A DNA stretch of 64,000 bases from Bimastos eiseni (Eukaryota > Annelida > Clitellata > Crassiclitellata > Lumbricidae), in assembly GCA_959347315.1 (NCBI GenBank), contig OY365810.1, positions 22,710,906-22,774,905 on the forward strand, in the 5' to 3' direction. A program made the translations under genes and the position numbers. Below, piece after piece: positions 10,841-21,896 of the stretch (positions are counted from its first letter, which is position 1; each line of letters begins with the position of its first letter). The notes below the pieces were generated by a model. The model was given only the letters and a program-made list of their open reading frames with translations. It ran no database searches and had not been told where the DNA came from.

Positions 10841-12784
10841 TATGTACATAATGTAAGGACAGATAATTAACCGTTTCCTTTCAATACAATATTGAGTACC
10901 ACTAGTCAATCTACATAGAAGTGTGCCTCTCCTTCATCGGAAAGCCCAGATGTTTTGCGATGTCGAAGAAGAAGACCTACATAGACTATACGTGTATAGG
11001 GAAGTCAAGTGTAGGCCCAATTGATCGTCAAACTGAGACTCAGCGCAAACAGTTGTAGGGAACTGGATTCAATTCCGATTTATAAACTTTCTGTAGTCAG
11101 TTGAACCTTAGCCTTCTATCGCAATCTCTCACGTCAACGCATTTGACAAGGGGACACCAATGTCGCTTGGCAGTCGTTGTTTTACCACACTATTTTGTCT
11201 ATCCGAGGATTAACTTGTATGATTCAACGGAATTTACTTATATGGTGCAACAGATCGTAGCATGTAAAATTGCCCCATAAGAGACATAACAGTGGTTCGA
11301 TTTCTCTTCCTCCACGAAACACTTTCTTGTATCACCAGTTTCCCATGTTACTACTTTTAGGCAGCTTAGTCTAGATTCCACTTTTCTTAAGATCAGAGGC
11401 TGTCTTCTGTTTACAGTCTCCAGTCTTTATCTAGTATCTTTCCGTCGTAATTTTCATTGTCTAAAGATATATCCAAAAACTGAGGCACGATTGTTATTGA
11501 ATTGCATTAAAGATCAATTTTTATTTTCTTAGAAGCATTACAACAATAAATTATTATGTACAATAATTAACTATTCATGGTCAGTTACACAATAAACGGT
11601 CAAATAAATACCGTACACTTCCTATGAGTTACTAAGCTGAGTTATTGACCAACTTTAAAAAAGATACATTCACTCTATTATTATCAGCAACTATTTCTAC
11701 TAGATAGAAGGTAAAGGGTTTGTTTCACAATGATATCCCAATTTGAGCCTCAGAGACAGTTTTCTGGTTGCAGGTTCGAACCCAGTGCTACTCCAAAAGT
11801 AGACCAGGGAATAATAGGTATTAGGCACGAACTTCTTAGAATTACACTCCAGACAGTAGTATCCTTTTGAAATCATGCGCATCAATTTAACCTGATGCTT
11901 CGCATGCAAATTAAATTGGTCGCGCCAACCAAAACCTGCTATGGGACGAGCAAACTTCTAATCGACAAAAAACAAAACTACGTGGGTTTTCAATTAACGA
12001 AAATCAATATAATTCAATACTACACGCATGCCTCACATCCAAAGGAACTCTTTCTGTTCTCGTCTCAATCTGTGGTCCAGGCAGTTTATATAATTATAGC
12101 CTCTTTCACGGTTGCATTTCCTCATTTCCTCCGCCCGACTCCAAACTATCGCGATTCATCTATTCCCTGTAGTGGAAGCTTTTCCTGTTGAGCGCCCATC
12201 AGGTAAAGTAATGTCCTTTTCGATGTCTGGATGCGTATGTCTTTCGTCACTGTCCGTGTCAACCCTCTTTCACCTGTCATGCAGGTCTCTTGGGATTCTA
12301 TAAACAGACCAGGTACGGGTCACCTCTCACTTCTCACAATTCAACAATAAATCGGCGCTATATTTATTTCTAGCATTGCTATAATTCATCCAATGAAGGA
12401 CTATTCTAACTGTGAAATATAAAATACATTTATCAACTGTAGTCCATCGCACAATACCTGTCACTTCTGAGACCTCTTGTCCTCAGTTACTTATTAGACA
12501 TGATCTCTGACCCTGATCAGACATTGGTATAAATAGCAGGTAAGCAATATGCTTGCTTGTTAAACCATGGCTTATTTATATCTCTCCAGCAATAAACAAT
12601 GGACTATATATTATACGGTCACGGAAGACAAGCTTAAAGTGAGACATAATAAACGAAGGTATTATATGAGGTCTTGAGAGTACACTTCGCTGTGATACAA
12701 AGCTTCTCATAGAATGAAGATTACAAGTATTGAGTATTAGGGCTACAAAACAAAGCAGTGATCCGAATGACAACACTACATTTC
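10841..12784. other. Intron 3, continued; no gene seen
   Basis: No exon recognised. A lone B-box-like GGTTCGAACCC lies at about 11773 and could be a further SINE trace, but no A-box partner is convincing. Confidence 0.4.
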
Positions 12785-13270
12785 ATTTTATAAAGGCATC
12801 GGGATAGTCTGAGTAACGTCTGTAGTGCTAGAAGAGAATATATCAAAGTCAACATGCGATTGTGGATTATAAACAGAACTGAATTACACCGCAATGTTTA
12901 TAGGAGATTATGTCAAGAGATTTGCATAATCTTTTTTTACGCATGTACGTCATTAGCATTCATTATTTCTGCAGGATCAGCCAAAGTAATCTATATGTCT
13001 GCAATACTTTCATTCATGTTTCATTACAGCAGATCATCCCACAGATCACACGGATTAGCAGCAAACGCAGCAGAAGGGTGCAGCGTATGTTACATAGAAT
13101 ATATTTAGAGTAATCGAACAGGTGGAACGTGATTGAATAGCTGATATCTGTAGCAGACGTTGACTCTAGCACCAAGCATCGCGATTTGAACAAAAAGTTT
13201 CGCCATTTGAAAATAATTTATAAAGGCATCGGAACAGTCTGTATGCTAGAAGCGAATATATCATTATATC
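12785..13270. repeat. Local direct duplication (about 430 bp apart)
   Basis: The segment at 12789-12847 (tttataaaggcatcgggata ... tgctagaagagaatatatca) recurs with small changes at 13219-13267 (tttataaaggcatcggaaca ... tgctagaagcgaatatatca). Both are in the same orientation within intron 3. Confidence 0.8.
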
Positions 13271-14010
13271 AATATATAAATTCAATATATAAATTGGGAA
13301 TTTTCCTGTACACAGGCCATTGCTATCCAAAATATCAGTCAGTCTTTCGGCCGGTGCCATTGGTACTAGTTATAAGCTGTACGGTAGGCAAGCCTTCAAT
13401 ATAATCAGTGCCGTAGCATTAAATGTTTTGGCAATTGATTCAAAGCGCAAGACAGCTATTGCAGTGTGTCTAAAAATGACCATAGCGCCTCTCTAAGCGA
13501 AAAATAATCATATTTTAACTAACATTAATACATCGCACATGCGTATAAGCATTTGCTAGAAAGATACCAAACAAGTGAGTCTTCACTCTTCAACATCCTT
13601 CGAAGGTCGACTAGCGATAACTCAAGATCGGAAAGCGCAGCAAGCAGAACATTCCACGATGTTCGCCCAGAAAAGACAACTTGGTCCGTATTTGTTCCTG
13701 TCGCTGTATGTAGACCATATTAGACCTATGTTCCCGTTGTAAATCGCTGAAGAACGCAGTTGAGACCGTAAATGAACAAATGAGACCAGTATACAATAAT
13801 TATAAACCAGGTATGATGGTATGGCATGACTTACAATCATCTAGTCTAGTTATGTTAATGGAATTCATCTGAAGTTTAAACTTGTTTCAGATTAACCTGA
13901 AACAGAAAGACAACTGTTTCGTATCAATTAAACCTGACAACTCGTCGGCTGGTGTGCCATTGACCCGTTTCTAGTCCGTTGTTATGCTTGCGCATAATGA
14001 ACAGACTTAC
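13271..14010. other. Intron 3, proximal end; no gene seen
   Basis: No repeat or exon recognised before the exon 3 donor. Confidence 0.4.
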
Positions 14011-14132
14011 CTGACGTTTTCGTGGCGCTGTATGTAGATCTTGTGGAACATGGTGTCTTTCGGAAGGCCGGCGATATCGGCTTTCATCTCCATGGCAACG
14101 TGGCGCGGCAAAACGGATAACAGCAGACGTTC
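14011..14132 (-). CDS. ADCY5/6-like: Adenylyl cyclase exon 3: start of C1a
   Basis: This 122-nt exon has the acceptor ..aaccgaatttag-type tract ending before 14132 and a consensus donor CAG|gtaagt at 14011. It begins in phase 0 with [20 protein letters not shown] and continues to [13 protein letters not shown], then AG, the first two bases of a Ser codon finished in exon 4. The LLLSVLP.HVA..M..D and FH.IYI..H.NVS signatures are universal at the start of class III cyclase C1a domains. It follows a 5.5-kb intron and precedes a 6.2-kb one. Confidence 0.93.
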
Positions 14133-16497
14133 CTAAACCGAATACAGAAGCCATTAACTGTTTACATCGGAGCCGTGACAATTACACTAGGTAAAGCAAC
14201 AGCTACAGTGTATGTTTGCGGTTGACGATGGTTGCATCTCCTGTTGTTATACATGGATGTTATCGGACGCGATGCAAGATCACTTCACTCGTCGCAGTCG
14301 ATTTATTCGTTTAAGTCTTTCACGGAATCAGGAAGGCAAAGCTAACTATAATGATGGAATGAAGGGAGAAAGCAGTGGAGAGATGAAGAGAGACAGGGAA
14401 TCGGGTGTGATATCGATTGCAACGCTTTCCTTGTTTATGGACAACGCATTTACAATTATTCAGTCGTTGATCTGTAATAAAGCAGGTAAGTATATGTGAA
14501 CGACTACTACCTTGATTAAAAGTGTTTGATGCCATCCAGACATGCCCTGAAATTCCCGATTCCCTTTGGCCCAACGGGTTTAACTGTTTTGATGTAGTGG
14601 GTTGCACAGTCTGTTGTACCGGCTGCGAATTTTGCCGTAACTATTATGATACTGGTTGGGGAACTATATAAAAACGTTTACACGAAAAGGAATCAGATCG
14701 TCGGTTCTAGTTTAAGAAAAAACAGTGTCTAAAGTGGATTGGGCTAAAAAATTTCATTGTGTGTTTTGTCTAATTGTATTCTTCTATCATTTTACTACAC
14801 CTACAAAGGTCAATTTTAATTAAATACAAGAATTTTCTGGAAAAAGTGTGTGTTGCTTTATGGTAACATAAAAAACCAGATCATTGGTACTACATGTACG
14901 TTTGAAGCCAGTCAGCAGGCTAGAGACAGCTCAAATTGCCTAATAACCACTAGAAATGATGACGCAAAAGGCGCACTAAAACATTGCTTTCGGTTTCTGA
15001 ATCACAGACGTGCAAGCCATTGTATTTACTAAGTGCGGTAGAAGTTGACAAATCCACGACTTAATGTTACTGTACTCTTTAATCGCAAATTACTCAAAAT
15101 GATCATTTTAGGGGTTGCTGTGTTCACCAGTCTCTCTATGTGCTGGATAATACACAGGTGGACTCTTTATTTCGTTCTCATTCTGAATAGTTTAGAAGTA
15201 CCAGTAACTCCATAACGACAGTCTGGTCCGTTTTCACGTAAACGTCCACATTAATATGCACGTATTCTAAACTACTCTTTGCGATTTCAATTGCCTTAAC
15301 CCATTGAATGGGTGCATGCCACTTGGTAGCCTATATACACTGTCTTTGTACTAACTCTCAAAAGCGATGTTCAACTATATTGTAATTATTTTAGTAGAAA
15401 ACGGCTAAAAAGGAAACCATGCACGATTATTCATGAACATTGCTGTGACATCCGTAGTTTATTCTCCTCCCACTTAAGAACCTTGCTTTCAAGCATGACA
15501 CTGAGCTCCCATAACATCACGCCCCACTCAAAACTTTGTAAATCGCTACTTAGAGATAAGAGCAGGTCACCAGCTAGTCATGAACACTGTGTTAAGCCAG
15601 CGATATATATATATATACCATAAAAGACCTTGCCCGGTTTACAGAATGCGACAGAACATCCTAATCTTATTCAGCTCTTGCACCTCCCCATCACCGAAGA
15701 TTTCCTCCATGCATGCTCAACACAATGAGTGACGGCTTGTCCTCTTCTCTCTCCAGGATTCTGACATGGTCCCAAACTGATTCAATGATATAGCGCCGTT
15801 GCTAAGTCTTCAAATTACCCCTCCATTTCAAGTTGTAACCCGAAACAGAATTTGTATTAACCCTTGGAAACATGAAATTGTTTTCAGATTACCTCTGTCA
15901 TGTTAGCATTATCCCTCTCTGAGTCAAAATGATAACTTCTTAAGCTCACAACGATACGTTTATTGATTCTTTTATTTTATAAAACGCTCGAACCATATAG
16001 GATTGCAAGCAAAAAAGGGGATAGAAATGTTAATTACATTAAGCCTTAGTACGCCATAGTGCATCACTCATTGCATATTATAAACATGGAATAATATATA
16101 TATATACATATATATATATTCAACCTAAGTGGAAGAATGAATAGAATAATATACAACTATTGAATAATTATAGGGATACAGAATAACAGCGTCTGAAGTA
16201 ATAACACAATGCATCATTTAACACAACAACGGTAACAATGAAAAAAGCTCAACAAATTGCAGGGTCAAAGGTGTGAAATAAATTGCTCAACATAATAATT
16301 TTGTAGGCCTGAGTAACCCCTCATATCTTGCATGAGTGGTTTATATACTAACAATTCATTGTCATCTCCACATTCACTTCATACGTAAATCCGATTGTTA
16401 AGGATTGTTTTCATATAAAAATCTCAGTCTCATTGCCTCTGGACATAAGCTACACGTGCAAATTATGCTCTATGTTTGCCTCAGACCTGGTGAAGCA
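14133..16497. other. Intron 2, distal part; no gene seen
   Basis: Contains short TA tracts (15604-15618, 16088-16121). Motifs resembling the MITE terminus (ttcagattacc, aaattacccct) at about 15809 and 15890 may be relics of the family described at 16498. Confidence 0.45.
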
Positions 16498-16707
16498 ATT
16501 TCAGATTACACCTCATTCGCCTTCTCCTTACCACCACTCCGGTAACTTGAATCGCGCTCAGATTCCCGGGGGATAGGATGAAATTGGTTTAAAGTTACCC
16601 CTGGAATACAATGCAAAATCGGTTCCATCCAGCTTTCCGGTAATCTAAACGCGTTTTCAACTCAAGTAACCGGGGGAGTGTAAAGTAAATGAGGGGTAAT
16701 CTGAAAT
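16498..16707. mobile_element. Foldback MITE (about 210 bp)
   Basis: The left end ATTTCAGATTACACCTCATT matches the reverse complement of the right end ATTTCAGATTACCCCTCATT in 19 of 20 bases. The two halves remain partly complementary inwards (CACTCCGGTAACTTGA against CACTCCCCCGGTTACTTGAG on the other strand), so the element could fold into a long imperfect hairpin. No coding frame. A clear target duplication was not found, so the superfamily is open. Confidence 0.82.
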
Positions 16708-16829
16708 CTCTAAAATTTGCGTCTCCATGAGGCTGAAAAATGTCGAAGATAAACATTTACGCAAAGAAAGAAAGAAAGATGATGTAATATTATGCAATGG
16801 GTTGTGTTTTGGCAAATGGAAGATAGTTG

Positions 16830-16935
16830 ATTGGATGATTGGTTAGTTGCAGTTTAACGACACTGTGTGATAACATAGATTATCAGCATCGCCCTCCTTC
16901 CTTATCTAGGCTTGGGACTGGCACTATCGTTTGTC
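16830..16935 (+). repeat. Dispersed repeat family R1, copy 1
   Basis: Shares GTTTAACGACACTGTGTGAT, GCCCTCCTTCC and AGGCTTGGGACTGGCA with copies near 59478 (+), 49698 (+) and 31198 (-). Family unknown to me. Confidence 0.8.
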
Positions 16936-17356
16936 CTGAATGAAATGCGTAGTGAGCATAAATTAGAGATGTTTGAAGCAACGGATGCCTGATGATCACA
17001 GAGGGTGTTGGGAGAGGAAGACAGAAGATTATTGGCTGTTAAGACAAAAACGATGTTCACTTCGTTCTAGAGTCAACAAGTATTGTATGCCGAGACAGAG
17101 AACTCCAAATGAACAGAGACAGAGACTGTACAAAAGTGGATCTGTAACACGAAGGCATCAGTTGATGGTACACCAAGCGATTTCCGTTCAATGCCTGGAG
17201 GGTGAGCAAATTCTCATCTACCAATGCTTCACCTGCCTATAGAATTAAAACTGTGAAAGCAGATACGTGTGGCCATTTCGTGGCTCATTCAATGCGAAAA
17301 CGTAAATAATGTGATTATTGTGTTCTGAGATATTTTCCGAAACGAATCAATAGTAT

Positions 17357-18136
17357 TTGCAGTCCAGGATGTCGAAACAGGTTGGCACAGACGAGACTCG
17401 GCCTTGCACAATGCACAGTCCGCTTCCATATGCGACCGGATCTCGAGTACAATGGCCTGCATGTTCAGTAGCAGAGTCAAACTGTGAATGTCGATATATT
17501 TCGTTGAAAGCACATTTAATATGGAAAGTTGCCGGAAGCCGTGGCTTGGTGTTTGCATATAAAGTCAATGCATTTCGTGTACAAAGGCAATCTATTTCAC
17601 TTAAGACCAAAGCACTAATCATAATCAGTTGCCCTCACAGGAAATCGACTGAGTCACCATCGCCCGTACTTCCTCTTCCATTCCTCGATTCTCCCGGCCA
17701 TTCCCCATCCCCGCCCCTACCTCCTCTTCACTTACTCGTTTATTCCAACCAATGCCATCCCACCCACCCCAATCTTTCCCCAACGACGCCGATGCGATTA
17801 ATCCAAATGGATCACGTGACTGATCGCTGGCTGCTCCAGTGCATAATAATTGTTGGGCGCAATTTTCGGTTCGTGTTTCTTGACTCTGGAGGACGTTCAA
17901 CTGCGCCTTCTTTGTTTTGGGAGCCTGATATCTGGGGGCCATTGTATCGAATGGCGATCGGTCTGAGATGGAGCCTCTGTTATCAGAACAAACAGCAGGC
18001 CATTGTACTTGAGCAGAATGAGATCAAGACGTCGACACTTGATCCCAGCGATCGCCTTAGGACCTCTGACAGATTCACTTACATACGTAGATCCAAGGCG
18101 CATGCGCAGACCCATGCAGAAGGAATCCACTCATAG
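17357..18136 (+). CDS. Uncharacterised 259-codon open frame inside cyclase intron 2 (opposite strand)
   Basis: The longest non-repetitive unexplained frame in the window, 780 nt in a locally GC-richer patch. The predicted product has a Pro/Ser/Leu-rich middle (about residues 100-140) and no motif I recognise. No signal peptide, membrane helix or conserved domain is evident. Frames of 77 and 105 codons also stay open on the other strand, so the length may simply reflect base composition. A GGCGCATGCGCAG motif (NRF1-like) lies at its end, about 18097-18110. Chance frame, retrocopy fragment or exon of a nested gene are all possible. Confidence 0.15.
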   Translation: MQSRMSKQVGTDETRPCTMHSPLPYATGSRVQWPACSVAESNCECRYISLKAHLIWKVAGSRGLVFAYKVNAFRVQRQSISLKTKALIIISCPHRKSTESPSPVLPLPFLDSPGHSPSPPLPPLHLLVYSNQCHPTHPNLSPTTPMRLIQMDHVTDRWLLQCIIIVGRNFRFVFLDSGGRSTAPSLFWEPDIWGPLYRMAIGLRWSLCYQNKQQAIVLEQNEIKTSTLDPSDRLRTSDRFTYIRRSKAHAQTHAEGIHS

Positions 18137-18534
18137 TCCTCTCTTTCTCAACAAAAGTTCACATAGTTACTACTTATGTACTGCAGCCGTTGTACTTCCT
18201 TGCCTACGTTCGATCCAGACTAATGACAGAATACATCAAAAAATAGAATGCCTTCTACATGGCGGTCACAGTGCAAGACAAGCAGATGCACAGACGCAGA
18301 CCAACAGACAGACACACAAACAAGTAAACTAACGAAGAAGCAAACGATCACAGGTACACGCAAGTCTCTACTTTGTATCATGAGTGATAAAACTCAGTGT
18401 CGCTGGTTCATATCCTGGCGCCTATGCCACCCGAAAGAGTAGACAGAGATTGAGATATAGAATGGCAATCGAGGACCTTCATCTTACAAAGTACTAACCG
18501 GGCTGCATACTTAATTTAGTCGCACCTGTCTCAC

Positions 18535-18558
18535 TCGTATCACCATTTGGTGATACGA
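18535..18558. other. Perfect short inverted repeat
   Basis: TCGTATCACCA and TGGTGATACGA (11 bp each) are separated by tt. Just downstream, gatactatac is repeated in tandem. Confidence 0.85.
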
Positions 18559-19674
18559 TACTATACGATACTATATATCAGGCAGCACCCTAGCTGACCT
18601 GAGTTGGTTGCAATGGCTTCTAATTAAATGCGCCATGATATAACTTTCAGCAAATCGAGGGTTGAGAGGTACACAGCCCTGTGTACAATGCTTAAAATAA
18701 GGCAGATATACTGTAGCCTTATTATTCTCAGCCATTGACATTTCTGTATGCATATGGGTCTATATATAACGCGGATTATAACAGCCAACCCACTGTTCAA
18801 AAACAAGGGCATAGTAGTGTTTTAAGTATAGTGTCGATTGGTATTCATATGTAGACTTGCAATGATCTGGCCATGTTTTGCACACGATCATGATTATGCT
18901 AGCGTGAAGCGGATATACTTCGATATATTATGACCATCAGAAAGTCAAAGTTAGGATCGAAAGCAGCTGTGAATCAGAGACGCATTGTACTACAGTTCAG
19001 TGCATGAATCAGTTATAAAAGGGAATTGTGAAGGAGACAATGAGACAAAAAATATCTATGCACATGCATGCATGCCCATCCCAGCATGCACACGTGATTA
19101 TATTCATGCATACGTGCATGCATAAATACACACATACCTTCATACTAATATGATGACATACATATACACAGTTACATACATATATATATACATATATATA
19201 TGTATATATATAAACGTACCTGTGACGTTCTGCGCACGCACTTACTGTACTGTATTGTGTTTAAACATTCATAGAGGACCTCTAGTAAGGTGAACAGTTC
19301 AGAAGCGCTGGCAGTGCGCAAGGCCCCGCCAGAGGAAGCAGGTTTTGAGAGAAGCGAAGGAGGATGAGAGACTGCCAGTTAGAATTTTAGAGCGAACAGA
19401 AGGAAAAAGTGCATTCCACAGAGAGGGACCAATTTGAAGCAAAGACAAAAGACTTAGTCATAGCTGTTCTAGTTCGAGGAACCAAGAGGTCAAGTTTATG
19501 TACATGTCATCGTCATCGTCAATAGAAATGTCACGTTGCCCTGGCTTCAACATGTCGTGCATGGTCATTGTCAATAGCATTATCATGTCATAGCGACATG
19601 ATGTCAACGTCAAGTCATCAAGACTTTCAACATATGACCACCATTGTTCATTTCAATGCAGCGTAGTCAGTTAC
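18559..19674. other. Intron 2, proximal part; no gene seen
   Basis: Contains CATG/CATA-rich and TA microsatellite sequence at about 19060-19215. A purine-rich patch at 19290-19480 resembles degenerate retroposon sequence seen again near 52500, but too weakly to classify. Confidence 0.4.
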
Positions 19675-19824
19675 CTGTTGTTGATTTTCTCGTTGAGTGA
19701 CTAGCCTCGCGACGATGTATCGCCTCGTTTCGAGGAAGGCACGTCTCTGACCCATCTCCGTTGGATAATGCGTGAAAATGCCGGCCACATTGACACACAT
19801 GAAGATCAGGTAGTTGCACAACAA
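19675..19824 (-). CDS. ADCY5/6-like: Adenylyl cyclase exon 2: helix 6 of M1 and linker to C1
   Basis: This 50-codon exon (150 nt, phase 0 at both ends) has the acceptor ttgcttcag before 19824 and the donor CAG|gtaact at 19675. It begins [17 protein letters not shown], the sixth M1 helix, after the KQ that ends exon 1. It continues with [13 protein letters not shown] and ends QRENQQQ. The THYP..., ..QRRAF.ETR and QRENQQQ motifs are the conserved stretch between the membrane bundle and the catalytic domain in class III membrane cyclases, and they match ADCY5/6 closely. A hAT-like element sits about 100 bp upstream in the gene's direction, inside intron 1. Confidence 0.93.
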
Positions 19825-19920
19825 CTGAAGCAAATTCACAAGAACGCCAGACAATAATTATTAGAAACACTGGCAGATGAATAGAAAAGAACAGAATGAA
19901 GCGTCGCTGTGGTGCTAGAC

Positions 19921-20240
19921 CAGTGGTTCCCAAGCTTCTTCGACTTAGGGCCACTTTTATTTAGTTGGAGGACATGATAGGCCACAAGGTTAAAAATAAT
20001 TATTTTAAATTTTAAAAGATTTTAATTTTAGAATAGAATCAAATTACACATGGATAAAATAATACATTTGAAGTTACTTATAAACGTCAACAAACTATAA
20101 TAATTTATAATAGAAAATAATTATTTTGTCAAATATTCATTTTTGCACTTGTATTTTTTATATCTTTGATAGGTTGAGGGCCACTTTTTGAGGCCTGGCG
20201 GGCAACTTTTGACCCGCGGGCCAGAGGTTGGGAATCGCTG
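19921..20240. mobile_element. Non-autonomous hAT-like element with perfect 8-bp TSD
   Basis: A 320-bp element begins CAGTGGTTCCCAAGC and ends TTGGGAATCGCTG, whose reverse complement is CAGCGATTCCCAA. The identical 8-mer TGCTAGAC flanks it at 19913-19920 and 20241-20248. CAGTGGTTC-type ends with 8-bp duplications are typical of hAT elements of the Charlie kind. The interior is AT-rich with no transposase frame. It lies in intron 1, about 100 bp from exon 2. Confidence 0.93.
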
Positions 20241-20635
20241 TGCTAGACGACAGAAAAGACACAGAAATAATCAAATGTTGACAAATACAGGAACGCATAA
20301 ATGCATATTCTTTTTAAAGAATAAGACTAAAGGCATCAAATTGATATGTTGAAAATGATATTAGGGACTCTCGAATAATGAAGCAACTGTTAATATCATC
20401 ATCAAAATTGAAGCAGTCATTTTTGAAGTCTAAAGCTATCTGTTTAGAGGAGGAAATGAGTCGGATGAGCGCTGCGTGTCTGCGGGTACCCGCCAATGGG
20501 AATTCTCTTATAGAACAATCGGAGGAGACTATTCGCTTATGTACAAAACTTTCTTCCTAATGACTAATCCAGCATTTCGGCTAGCACAGCTAGCGCTTTT
20601 TGAGAAAGGCAAGCCACTACACGAGTGTCAATGTA

Positions 20636-20755
20636 CACACACACACATACACACATGCACAAACATACACACATATATATAAAAAATATATATAAGCAAT
20701 CAGTGAAACTTGATATAGCGCCTCTACTCAGAGGCCCTATATGAAGTCAAACCAC
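20636..20755 (+). repeat. (CA)n/(TA)n tract followed by a TATAGCGCC module
   Basis: Short acac and atat runs are followed by CAATCAGTGAAACTTGATAT and TAGCGCC, the same 3' module seen at 6182-6242 and 50124-50205. Confidence 0.7.
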
Positions 20756-21010
20756 GGCCAAAGAGGACATAATTAAGAGAGCAGAAGAAGGAAGATGAGA
20801 AGTTCCTAAGTAAAAGCCGTAGGTCCATATATGAAACCCATTCCAAATGGTAGGATTCGCAACAGTTGCTGTCAGATCATGTACATATATATATTGTACA
20901 GTGATTGTACACCATTGTACACCATTATAAATATACATAAACAGTACAGGCATATAATATTCATCCAATCAACAGTATGTGAATGAACGGAACTGGATAG
21001 AATCGATCAC

Positions 21011-21826
21011 CTGCTTCCACGAGAACTCGTCGACGTGATTGACAGCTGCTGCAGACGCCATGTGTGTGACGGACAGTGCCACTCCAGAGAGAACAGCCAG
21101 TCTCATTCGCACCGGAAGCAGAGTATAGAGTATGAAGATCAAGAAGACGGTGTTGGAAACGCCGTTACTCGAGGAGCGTGGGACGACCTCAAGGGTCATC
21201 GAGAGGACCATTGCCACGGCGACGACGAAGGCTGACCAGCAAACGACGGTCATGAGACGCTGGGAGAAGATGGAGTGGTTGCATAGGACCTGGAGAACGA
21301 TGAGGACGACGATGAAGAGCGCGAATAAGACGGCCTTGACAACGTTCGTCGAACCGCAGACGAAGTGATAGATGAGTTGAATTATGCAGATGACGACCAT
21401 TAGAACCATCATCACCGTCAGGTTGTTCTGATTCAGCTTGAAGAAGTAGAGCTGGAAGAGACGCTCCAGCTTCCAGTTCTTGAACTTCTTCGAGCGAAAG
21501 ACCTTCAGCAGGGTGCGCCACTCCACGCAGCCTCGCTCCCTCGACGCACCGTTACCATCGTCATCGTCGTCAACTGTCTCCCTGTGTGCTTCGCCCCTCC
21601 TGTTCAGCACGCTCTCCTCGACCCCGCTCGTACCCGCTGCTCCTCCCCTAGATGCTAGGGGGTGGCCTCCGTTAGTCGTCGTAGACTGGGCTGTCCGCGT
21701 AGCGGTGGTTGCTACTCCCTGGCTGCTATGTCTTACGACAGAGGAGGCCACTCCTAGTGGGGGTGGTTGTCGAACGTCCTTGACCGTCGATACGGTAGTT
21801 GTCGGGTGAACACTGTTGTCGAGCAT
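21011..21826 (-). CDS. ADCY5/6-like: Adenylyl cyclase exon 1: N-terminus and helices 1-5 of M1
   Basis: This 272-codon first coding exon starts at the ATG at 21826; an in-frame TGA lies about a dozen codons upstream. Residues 1-100 are Ser/Thr/Gly-rich and polar, with an acidic DDDDD run near 86-90, and look disordered. Residues 107-133 hold the ADCY5/6 block just before the membrane (VFRSKKF, KLERLFQLYFF, LNQNN). Hydrophobic helices fall near 137-157, 163-182, 191-212, 224-239 and 242-262; TLLPVRMR between helices 4 and 5 matches the vertebrate proteins. The exon ends AAG CAG|gtgatc at 21011 in phase 0. The N-terminus is shorter than in mammalian ADCY5, as far as I recall its length. The frame is GC-richer than the flanking introns. 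Confidence 0.93.
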
Positions 21827-21896
21827 GACTCTGCCTCGTTCTCTGTTGCTACGATTGAATCACTCACAGAAGCGACTCTGGCACAACAATGTCGCC
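21827..21896 (-). other. Putative 5' UTR part of the cyclase first coding exon
   Basis: Upstream of the ATG a plausible acceptor (cccttgttgaaacag) would begin an exon at 21896, leaving 70 nt of 5' UTR. It contains an in-frame stop. Inference only. Confidence 0.3.

Larger units (their letters stand above)
557..21826 (-). other. ADCY5/6-like: Partial gene for an ADCY5/6-type adenylyl cyclase (8 coding exons, 3' end off window)
   Basis: Membrane adenylyl cyclases convert ATP to cAMP downstream of G-protein-coupled receptors. The family layout is N-terminus, six helices (M1), C1, six helices (M2), C2. Here the N-terminus, M1 and all of C1 are seen in eight minus-strand exons. Every junction is GT-AG and all phases join into a 626-codon frame. 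Assignment to the ADCY5/6 branch rests on the pre-M1 block FRSKKF..KLERL...FF.LNQ, the C1a block [15 protein letters not shown], and the post-C1 block [20 protein letters not shown], all recalled from ADCY5/6. The last visible exon ends in a donor at 557, so M2 and C2 lie beyond the left edge. No frameshift or premature stop is seen in the joined frame, which points to a working gene. Confidence 0.93.

Noticed and set aside
11700..11909. Frame containing SSTGFEPATRKL
   Set aside because: The motif arises from a B-box-like GGTTCGAACC read as protein, typical of SINE or tRNA-like traces, not a gene.
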